64,000 nt of DNA, from the NCBI RefSeq assembly GCF_001953885.1, contig NZ_MQUS01000029.1, forward strand, positions 64,576 to 128,575. Reading direction: 5' to 3'. Of this stretch, positions 23,683 through 30,698 are shown piece after piece. The notes under the pieces were generated by a model, which was given only the letters and a program-made list of their open reading frames with translations, was not told the DNA's origin and made no database searches. The stretch's first letter is position 1. Each line of letters begins with the position of its first letter. The translations under genes and the position numbers were made by a program. Source of the stretch: Streptomyces sp. IMTB 2501. GTDB lineage: Bacteria > Actinomycetota > Actinomycetes > Streptomycetales > Streptomycetaceae.

Positions 23683-25032
23683 TCAGGATGCGGACGTCGG
23701 TTTCTGCGGCGTCAGGGAGTTGCCCGCGGGTATGTGGCCGCAGTCGGACGGGGCCGTCCTGCCCGCGAACCGGTCACTCAGCCAGCCCATTGCGCCGGTC
23801 GCCCAGGCCACGGCTGTGGGGACGTGGCTGAGCAGGTTGTACTGCTGGTACTTGATCGACTCGTTGCCGGTGGCGCAGTACTGCCGGGCCAGCGCGCGGA
23901 CGTCTCCGGCGACCATGACTCCGTCACCGGATCCGATGCCCGCAGGGTTGCTGAAGGTTCCTTCCGTGACGCCCTCGCCGCCCTGGGCGATGAACCCGGG
24001 CACGGTCGGGGTAGCGGCCGACCCGAGGTTCATCTTGTTCACCGCCTCGACGAAGGGGAGCACCGAGTTCGGGTCGGCGTACTGCGGCTTCATCATCTTC
24101 TTCCACGTCAGCCCGGGGTAGTGGCCCAGTGCGTCGAGGAGCGAACCGTGTTCCTCCAGCTTGTTGTACACCTCAAGGCCATAGCTGCTCAGGTACGGCT
24201 TGAGGTCGATGCCGTACGCCCGGTCGGCCCCGATGATCGCCATGGGGATGACGCCGGACCACAGGAGGGAGCCGTCGACGTACGTGAGATTGTGCGCCGG
24301 GTCGACGAGCAGGCCGCCTTCGGCGAAGCCCACCAGCCGCTCGTTCACATCGGGCGCGTAGCTCGGCGCGAGCGCGGCCGCCCAACCGGTCGCGATGGAA
24401 CCGCCTGAGTAGCCGAGCAGGCCGACCCGGGTGTCGGCATTCATGCCGGTGTCCGCGGACGACCGGGTCGCGGCCCGGATCGAGTCCAGCGTGTTGGCCG
24501 CGTACTCCGGCCCGGCCGCGAAGTCGGCACTCTGCCCCTCGGTGTCGGGGATGACGACGTTGTAGCCCTGCAACAGCAGAGGCACCAGGAAGAGGTTCTC
24601 GGAGTCGGCCATGACACCGCCCAGACTCACGTCACCAGCGACGGCCCGGGACGGCCCGTCCGCAGGGCTGAGGGAGTCGTAGTACGACTGATAGGACACC
24701 GCCATGCTGCTTTCGCCGCGCAGACTGCGCACCACCGTAGTCACGTTGGCAGCGGGCCGGCCCTGCGCGTCGGCCGTGCGGTAGAGCAGTTGGACCGCCT
24801 TCACCGGAGTGGGGATGCCCACGATGTGGTACGTCAGCGTCCGCTTCTTCAGCACGGTGCCGGGTTCGTACGAGGACAGTGGCTTGTCGCCGTCGTAGGT
24901 GTAGAACGGGTCCTTCGCCACAACCTCCGACGGCGCCGAAGGGGCAGCCACGGCCGCGGCCGCCGGAGTGGCGGTAGCGGCCAGTGCGGCGACCACTGCG
25001 GTCGCCAGGTACCGAACGGTGCTCTCTCTCAT
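23683..25032 (-). CDS. Secretory lipase (LIP family)
   Basis: A 449-residue secreted lipase. The signal peptide follows ATG 25032 (MRESTVRYLATAVVAALAAT, Ala-rich c-region). An in-frame extension upstream to 25149 is not signal-like and was rejected. The nucleophile elbow is GYSGGS. ADFAAGPEYA and the late LLSHVPTAV His motif fit the secretory (triacylglycerol) lipase family of fungi and actinomycetes, which has the same fold and about 400-450 residues. Just upstream lies a GTTACC-AACA-GGTAAC dyad, 49 nt before the start, which shares its sequence with the FAAL upstream region. It could supply fatty acids from exogenous lipids, or process a lipid product outside the cell; this link is inferred from the shared motif only. 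Confidence 0.85.
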   Translation of the reverse strand: MRESTVRYLATAVVAALAATATPAAAAVAAPSAPSEVVAKDPFYTYDGDKPLSSYEPGTVLKKRTLTYHIVGIPTPVKAVQLLYRTADAQGRPAANVTTVVRSLRGESSMAVSYQSYYDSLSPADGPSRAVAGDVSLGGVMADSENLFLVPLLLQGYNVVIPDTEGQSADFAAGPEYAANTLDSIRAATRSSADTGMNADTRVGLLGYSGGSIATGWAAALAPSYAPDVNERLVGFAEGGLLVDPAHNLTYVDGSLLWSGVIPMAIIGADRAYGIDLKPYLSSYGLEVYNKLEEHGSLLDALGHYPGLTWKKMMKPQYADPNSVLPFVEAVNKMNLGSAATPTVPGFIAQGGEGVTEGTFSNPAGIGSGDGVMVAGDVRALARQYCATGNESIKYQQYNLLSHVPTAVAWATGAMGWLSDRFAGRTAPSDCGHIPAGNSLTPQKPTSAS

Positions 25033-25080
25033 GACTCCCCCGGGATCGTGAAACAGGCCACGCAGTTGATGCCGATTCAA

Positions 25081-25099
25081 GTTACCAACAGGTAACACC
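25081..25099 (-). promoter_or_regulatory. Candidate operator upstream of the secretory lipase
   Basis: Perfect dyad GTTACC-AACA-GGTAAC (25081-25096) followed by ACC, 49 nt upstream of the lipase ATG. It shares 14 of 17 bases with the site upstream of FAAL (21975-21991). A neighbouring TetR gene has its own dyad of related half-sites (TTAC/GTAA) with a longer spacer. Confidence 0.5.
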
Positions 25100-25218
25100 T
25101 CTGTATAGAGGCGCGCGGAAAGAGTCCCGGCGCTCACCCTTGCCCGCACCGTCCGTGTCCGTCATCCAGGAGGAGAAGGCGCTCCACACAGGCCAGACGG
25201 GTGATCCGGGGGCAGGCA

Positions 25219-25980
25219 AGTGAACCTCTTTCATCCTGTGTATTGGCAGGTCAAGAGGGTGTGCACGGCTGCCACGGTCCTGCCGATGCGACTGGTCGAG
25301 CAGCGTGCTCGCCGCAGCAGTCGCCAGGACTTGAGGCGGGCGAAGGCGCGTTCGCCGGGAGCACGGAGACGTGCGTGGTCGCGGTTGTACCGCTGGTAGT
25401 GCTCGGGCAGGTCACGATGGCCGTAGTAGGGAGTGCGGACGGTGGCGCCGGCACCCTGGTAGGCGCGGTCGGCCAGGACCAGGATCTGGCGGGTGAGGCA
25501 GGCCCGGACGATGCCGTGGGCGCGGGCCGCGGTCAGGTCATGGGTCCGTCCCGGCGTGGCCCGCGAGAACCAGAGCGGTGTGCCGTCCGGGCGTACGATG
25601 ACCTGGACGTTCATGCCGTGCTTCTTGTGTTTTTGCGAGTAGTACGGCTCGTCCGCCCTGACGCGGTCGGTGGGGATCAGCGTCCCGTCGAGATGACGAA
25701 GTCACCTTCGCCCAGACCGAGCAGGGCCTCGTGCAGTGCTGGTGCCCACGAGGCGAGGATTTCGACGGTCTCGTGCACGTACCGCCACGACGTGGCCTCG
25801 GAGACTCCGAACCCGGCACCGACCTGCGTCAACGTCTCGTTCTTCCGCAGGTGTGCCAGGACCAGCGGGGACTGCTTGAAGCAGCCCAACTTCCGCACAC
25901 CAACGACGAGGGGCTTCGCCATCTCACCCCACCTGACCAGCCCATTTCACGCCTGAGGCGCAGGATGAAAGAGGCTCACT
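25219..25980 (-). mobile_element. Complete but inactivated IS5-type insertion sequence
   Basis: A 762-nt element bounded by 20-nt imperfect inverted repeats. The left end is AGTGAACCTCTTTCATCCTG and the reverse complement of the right end differs by one base (AGTGAGCC...). It holds one minus-strand transposase with a single frameshift. I could not define a target-site duplication with confidence. The right inverted repeat provides the stop codon of the membrane-protein gene that ends at 25976, so the element inserted at or near that gene's 3' end. Confidence 0.8.
25231..25922 (-). pseudogene. IS5-type DDE transposase, single frameshift
   Basis: The N-terminal half, MAKPLVVGVRKLGCFKQSPL up to GEGDFVI, is an HTH domain. 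After a one-base loss near 25690 the frame continues as LDGTLIPTDRVRADEPYYSQ, then NVQVIVRPDGTPLWFS, VLADRAYQG and PGERAFARLKSWRLLRR. The DDE residues are visible in DGTLIPTD, LADRAY and GERAFARLK. Restoring one C between ATC and TCGACGGG would give a continuous protein of about 260 residues, so decay is recent. No other lesion was seen. Confidence 0.85.
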
Positions 25981-26665
25981 CACGGGCACTTTGCAGTCCT
26001 CGGCGGAGCGGAGCGTAGAGACGGGATCGACGGTCGTAGAGCCCCGAGGCGACGTAGTAGACATTGGTGGTCACGATCAGCACCAGCGAGGTGCCTATGT
26101 ACAGCGCGGTGCCGAGGGCGGGCACGGCGTTGACCGGCAGCGTGTAGGCCATGACGATGCGTAGCGCCGAGTCGGCGAGCAGCGCGACCCCCCACAGCGC
26201 GCTGCCGACCCGCCACAGGCGGCGGAAGCGCGGCAGCCGGGCCCAAAGGTCGTCCCAGTCGTAGGGGATGTTCCCGGCCCAGCTCCGCCGTTCCAGCAGA
26301 GGGCGGGTGTAGAGGTACGCCAGCGGCCGTGCGGTCCAGGCGGAGGCGAGAAACCAGACGCCGGTGGCACCGGTCAGCCAGGCCTCCCTGGCGAGCATGA
26401 AGCGCGGGCTGCCGGCGATGAGCGAGATCCCGGTGCTCAGCAGCATCATGGTCACGGTGTATACGGCGAGCCCGTCGACGCGACGCGAGCGGAACAGGCG
26501 TACCAGGGCGACCGTCGCCGGGAGCACGGCCGAGATCAGCAGGGTGAGGTAGAGCCCCAGGCCGGCGGCCCGCAGCGCGTAGTAGAGGCCGACCGGCACC
26601 AGGAAGTCGGCGGCGAAGCCGGCTGCCTTCCGCCGTACCGCCTGCCGGCGACCGGAGGCCGTCAC
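25976..26665 (-). CDS. VC0807-family integral membrane protein
   Basis: A 229-residue polytopic membrane protein with five or six hydrophobic segments: FLVPVGLYYALRAAG, YLTLLISAVLPATVALV, YTVTMMLLSTGISLIAG, ATGVWFLASAW, VGSALWGVALLADSALRIVM and LVLIVTTNVYYVASGLY. The pattern FLVPVGLYYALR...PRFMLAREAW matches the small VC0807-like family (intracellular septation A-like), of unknown function. It overlaps the upstream TetR gene by 4 nt (ATGA), so the two form one operon and the protein is probably the regulated function. The stop codon (25976-25978) lies inside the right inverted repeat of an IS5-type element, so the last residues (QSARE) may not be ancestral. Confidence 0.78.
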   Translation of the reverse strand: MTASGRRQAVRRKAAGFAADFLVPVGLYYALRAAGLGLYLTLLISAVLPATVALVRLFRSRRVDGLAVYTVTMMLLSTGISLIAGSPRFMLAREAWLTGATGVWFLASAWTARPLAYLYTRPLLERRSWAGNIPYDWDDLWARLPRFRRLWRVGSALWGVALLADSALRIVMAYTLPVNAVPALGTALYIGTSLVLIVTTNVYYVASGLYDRRSRLYAPLRRGLQSARE

Positions 26666-27279
26666 GGCGCGTTCCTGGTCGCGAGGTCGAACATGGCGAC
26701 CAGTTCCTCGGCGTACGCGGCCAGGTCGAGGTCCGGTGCGGTCTGAAGCAGGAACGGCAGCCCGTCGATGGCGCGCTGGATCGTCGAGGCGACGACGAAG
26801 ACGTCGAAGTCCCGGAACTCGCCAGTCGCCTGACCGGCTCTGAGGATGTCCTGAAGCGGCGCCACCGCCTGCCGCTCGTCGTCGCCGCCGTAGCTGCGTC
26901 CGCCGTCCTCGGCCCGGTAGTCGAGGAAGACGGACATCAGCGCCCGCATTTGTATTGGGTGGTCAGCGATGAAGGCGACCAGGGCTCGGATGTAGGTCAG
27001 CAGCGCGTCTCGGGGGCCGCGGACGTCCTGCATCTGCTCTGCCATGTGGTCGGCCATTTCGGCGTAGACCTGGGCGAGGACCGCCTGGATCAGCTCGCTC
27101 TTTCCCGAGAAGTGGTACGAGATCAGGCGGGTGCTGCTGAGCCCGGCGCGTTCCGCGATGCGCGCGAACGACGCCTGGCCGTAGCCGAGTTCGGCGATGG
27201 TCTCGATCGTCGCCGCCACGATCTGGGCTCTGCGCGCGGTCTGTGCTGGCGACCGCCCTTCGCTCCCTTTTACTCGCAT
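26662..27279 (-). CDS. TetR-family regulator, autoregulated
   Basis: A 205-residue repressor. The N-terminal HTH includes ELGYGQASFARIAERAGLSS and ISYHFSGKSEL. The C-terminal half is an all-helical ligand domain. The start ATG (27279) sits inside the perfect dyad TTTTACTC-GCAT-GAGTAAAA, so binding would cover the translation start and probably the promoter as well. No Shine-Dalgarno is visible ahead of it, consistent with a leaderless message. It is translationally coupled to the VC0807-type membrane gene, which it most likely controls. The ligand is unknown. Confidence 0.88.
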   Translation of the reverse strand: MRVKGSEGRSPAQTARRAQIVAATIETIAELGYGQASFARIAERAGLSSTRLISYHFSGKSELIQAVLAQVYAEMADHMAEQMQDVRGPRDALLTYIRALVAFIADHPIQMRALMSVFLDYRAEDGGRSYGGDDERQAVAPLQDILRAGQATGEFRDFDVFVVASTIQRAIDGLPFLLQTAPDLDLAAYAEELVAMFDLATRNAP

Positions 27280-27287
27280 GAGTAAAA
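27268..27287. promoter_or_regulatory. TetR operator overlapping its own start codon
   Basis: Arms TTTTACTC and GAGTAAAA are perfect complements separated by GCAT; the ATG of the TetR gene is inside (27277-27279, minus). A further GAGTAAG half-site follows at 27300. Sequence seen directly, role inferred. Confidence 0.7.
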
Positions 27288-27299
27288 ATTACGTCGCCC

Positions 27300-27901
27300 G
27301 AGTAAGTCCTGCAAGTCACATCGCCCCGCCAACCGGGAACCCCGGGCCCAGGGCCGCCCGCCGGACAAGGTGGGTGGGCGGACCTGGGCAGGCGTGCTCA
27401 CGGCCGAGAAGGTCCCGTCGTACGCCGCGGACACCGGCCGGCACGACCGCGTGGAAAACCTCCCACATACGCCCGGCCGGCATCCCCGTCCACCTGCTCA
27501 TCGACCGGGGCGCGTGCGAGACTCTCGTGCGCAACCCGGCGAGAGCGGCAACCCTGCCTGGTGACAGCCAACCTGCCCATGTGACGACTATCGTGCTTCG
27601 GCGCAGTGAAATGCCCGGGGCGTGCACATTGTCCCGATCGGTCAATTGAGCCACTTCGCAGATTTCGAGCAGCTGGCGACCTCGGTGCAGGGCGCTACAG
27701 GATGTCGCGGTGCACACCACCGAGGTTACGGCCCAGGTCGAAGTCGGAACCGAGACTGACATCCACGTCGACGGCCGGGGCGGCGGCGCAGGCACGCCCT
27801 CTTCGTATTCCCAGACGCACCGTCAGACATCGGACTTATTCATCTAGCTCTCACGCCATGGGCACGGATAGCGAAGCCCGGGACGTTCTCGCTGTTCTCT
27901 C
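27300..27901. other. Stretch without a recognisable gene
   Basis: About 600 nt between the TetR operator and the truncated transporter. Open frames exist on both strands (one minus frame of 159 codons) but none has a credible start, a conserved motif or natural composition; they look like GC-driven shadows. Nothing else recognised. Confidence 0.5.
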
Positions 27902-28835
27902 CTACAAGTCGGTGACCGGCAACGACGCTGTGCGCAGAGTGCGCACCGGGGAGAGGAACGTCGGCAGGAAGCTCAGCGTCATGCCGACCGCGCCGATCCA
28001 CAGCGTGGCCGCCGCCCCGAAGGCGGAGCCCGAGGCCGCGCCCAGGACTCCGCCGAGCGGCAGGCCGGCCCAGGACACGAAGCGGGCGGTCGCGCCCATC
28101 CTGCCCAGCAACCGGTCCGGGGTGAGGGCCTGCTGGACGCTGGACTGGGCCACGACCCGGACCACCCCGCCCAGTGAGAGCGCTGCGAGGCCGACCGCGG
28201 CCGCGCACGCACTCCAACCGGGTCGCGCAGCGGGCATCAGGGCGGTCAGCGGACAGGTGACGAGCGGTGCGAGCCAGATCGCAGAGCCCTGTCCGAGCCG
28301 CCTCGAGATACGGGCCGCCAGCAGGGCACCCAGCAGGGCACCGCATCCCATGCCCGAGAAGACGAGACCGACGGCGAACGGCCCGAGGCCCAACTCCCTT
28401 TCCAGGAAGACCAGCAGCATGGACTGATAGAGGACGAGGGAGAGGTTGAACAGCGCGTCGCCGCATATGGTCGCGCGCAGGACGGGATGGGTGAGGGCGA
28501 ACTTCAGCCCGTCCCTGACCTCCTGACGCAGACGCGGATGTGATTCGGGCGCCTCGGGCCGCTGTTCGGCCGTGCGGATGCGGCTCGCGAGCAGCCCCGA
28601 CAGGGCCATACCCACAGAACTCGCCACGAGCGTCACCGGGGCGCCGACCCAACCCACCAGAGGACCGGCCACGGCTGGCCCGCCGATACTCGTCACCGAA
28701 CGGATCGCCGACAGCTTCGCGTTGCCCTCGACGAGATGCCCGCGCCCCACCAGGTGCGGCAGATAACTGAGGTACGCGACATCAAAGAAGACCGTCAGTG
28801 TCCCGTGGACGAGGGCGACGGCGTAGAGCCCCTGG
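27902..28835 (-). pseudogene. MFS transporter lacking its N-terminal third
   Basis: From about 28835 down, the frame is a typical MFS_3/EntS-like exporter: ALVHGTLTVFFDVAYLSYLP, HLVEGNAKLSAIRS, later FLERELGLGPFAVGLVFS, then PDRLLGRMGATARFVSW and LGGVLGAASGSAFG. The first three transmembrane helices and the cytoplasmic DRxGRR-type loop are missing. The in-frame sequence upstream of 28835 (up to 29158) is not membrane-like and is antisense to a piece of carboxylesterase. It is therefore a 5'-deleted, probably dead, drug or siderophore exporter. The junction is clean, which points to a recombination event. Confidence 0.75.
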
Positions 28836-28995
28836 ATCTGCCGGCCACCCCCTGGCAAGCGCTGGCCGAGGGCGCCGGCCGGGACATCGAGCTCCTCGTC
28901 GGTCACACCTGTGACGAGCACCGGCTGTTCAGCCTGATCGACGGCGTGCTCGGTCAGGTGACACAGCAGGAGGCCGAAACGGCCCTGCGAGGAGA
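28830..28995 (+). pseudogene. Type-B carboxylesterase fragment
   Basis: The plus-strand frame reads LDLPATPWQALAEGAGRDIE, LLVGHTCDEHRLF and IDGVLGQVTQQEAETALR. This is the block of para-nitrobenzyl-esterase-type carboxylesterases where the sequence after PLD or VDG gives the P-W-x-A-L-x-x-G and G-x-x-x-D-E motifs (family acid/oxyanion region). Only about 55 codons remain. It abuts head-on the truncated transporter, so both genes lost sequence at this junction. Confidence 0.6.
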
Positions 28996-29202
28996 GCTCC
29001 CGGCAACTGTGGCAGAACCACACATTCCCAGAGCACCCGCTGGCTGAACCGCCCCCGGCCAGGTAGAGACCAAGACTCGGATTCAGCCTCCCGTAGTGTG
29101 TCGGCCCCGGCAGCCGCGTCGGACGAAGGGGCGGGTGCGGGGTACACGTGCCCGGCACCCACCACTACCCGAAGGCGAGCCATCCGTGACACATTGATTA
29201 CC

Positions 29203-30387
29203 GTGTGTGTGAATGCGAGGCCGGGTGCAGAGACCCCGGCAAGGCCCAGCACTGGCCCCTCGACGGTTCCCTTTTCCGGGTCCCTGACCGTGGGGGTGGA
29301 GGAGGAGTTCCTCCTCGTCGATCCAGAGACCCGTTTTCTGGTCCCTCTCGCCGAATCCGTTATCGCCAAAGCCTCACCGGAGCTGGGCGACCGAGTCGGC
29401 CCGGAACTGACTCTCTACCAGGTGGAGACCCGCACCGACCCGCACACCCGGCTCACTGCTCTGGCCGACCAGCTGCACTCCACGCGCGTACAACTGGCGC
29501 GGGCTGCGAGCGCCGGCGGCGCCCGTCTGGTCTCCAGCGGTGCTCCCATCCTGCACCCGGGCGGGCCGCCGCCCATCACCCGCGGTGACCGGTACGCCCG
29601 CAGTGCCGCATGGTTCGCCGCCCTCGACGACGAGCAGGTCTCGTGTGCCTGCCACATCCACATCGGTTTCGACGACCGCGATCACGCTCTTCAGGTCAGC
29701 AACCACTTACGTGTCTGGCTACCCACCCTCATCGCCGTGGCCGCGAACTCACCTTTCTGGGCGGAACGCGATACCGGATACGCCAGTTGGCGCACCATGG
29801 CCTGGAGCCGGTGGCCCGTAGCCGGCCCCCCGCCGCACTTCGCCTCCACCGATCACTACGACGACCTGGTCGCCACACTGATCGGCACCGGCGCCGTCCT
29901 GGACCACTCCGGCATCTACTGGGACATCCGCCCCTCCCACCACCTGCCCACCCTGGAAATCCGCGTCGCCGACGCCGCCCTGACCGTCGACCACACCACC
30001 CTGCTCGCCGGCCTCGTGCGCGCCGCCGCGGCCACCGCCCTCGACGCCGTCCACCGCCACCAGCCCGCGCCCCAGCTCGACCCGCACCTTCTGCGCTCCG
30101 CCTACTGGCTCGCTGCCCGCGACGGTCTCACCGGCAACGCCCTCGACCTCACCCGCAGCCGCCTCCAGCCCGCCGCACGGCGGCTGCACACCTTTCTGAC
30201 CTGGCTGGCCCCCGCTCTGCGCCGGCACGGCGACCACCAGCACATCGAAACCCTCACCACCCACCTGCGACCCCACGCAACCGGCACAGCCCGGCAGCAC
30301 ATCGCCTACCAGCAACGTCACCGCTTCACCGACGTCGTCGACACCCTCGTCACCCACACCCTCGTCCCGCCCAACAGCCACCAGTGA
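29203..30387 (+). CDS. YbdK-type carboxylate-amine ligase (glutamate-cysteine ligase 2 family)
   Basis: About 394 residues. The family signature VGVEEEFLLVDPETR begins the ATP-grasp-like core. Later blocks are VETRTDPHTRL, ARAASAGGARLVSSGAPIL, CACHIHIGFDDRD and YWDIRPSHHLPTLEIRVADA. These proteins ligate an amine to a glutamate-type carboxylate with ATP; E. coli YbdK has weak gamma-glutamylcysteine ligase activity. Actinomycetes use mycothiol rather than glutathione, so the physiological substrate here is open. The start is uncertain: GTG codons at 29203 and 29209 are near the family start, with an open frame back to 29098; no strong Shine-Dalgarno. It appears to stand alone; no terminator identified. 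Confidence 0.85.
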   Translation: MCVNARPGAETPARPSTGPSTVPFSGSLTVGVEEEFLLVDPETRFLVPLAESVIAKASPELGDRVGPELTLYQVETRTDPHTRLTALADQLHSTRVQLARAASAGGARLVSSGAPILHPGGPPPITRGDRYARSAAWFAALDDEQVSCACHIHIGFDDRDHALQVSNHLRVWLPTLIAVAANSPFWAERDTGYASWRTMAWSRWPVAGPPPHFASTDHYDDLVATLIGTGAVLDHSGIYWDIRPSHHLPTLEIRVADAALTVDHTTLLAGLVRAAAATALDAVHRHQPAPQLDPHLLRSAYWLAARDGLTGNALDLTRSRLQPAARRLHTFLTWLAPALRRHGDHQHIETLTTHLRPHATGTARQHIAYQQRHRFTDVVDTLVTHTLVPPNSHQ

Positions 30388-30698
30388 CGCCCGCCAGAGC
30401 CCCCCACACGGATCTGCTTCCCGGTTGACGTGACTGGCGGATCGTGCCGGGACGCGAGGGTCGGCCCCTGTCCCTGACCCCGGCGCCAGACACGGACCGA
30501 CGCCGCTCCACCGGGCCGACTGGGCTGCCACGATGCACTCGTCGCCGGTGGGCAAGACTTGCCCGGTGCGGGGACTGACCGCGAGCAGATCGGCAGTCCC
30601 CCGTTCCACGGCCAACAGACAGCCCACGCGGCGATCCGGGCCAGGCCTGCCTGCGCACCCGGTCACGCACACGAAAATACCGACGTCGCACACCTCGA
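30388..30698. other. Convergent intergenic stretch, nothing recognised
   Basis: Lies between the convergent YbdK-type and glycosyltransferase genes. No motif-bearing frame and no strong hairpin were found. Confidence 0.5.
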
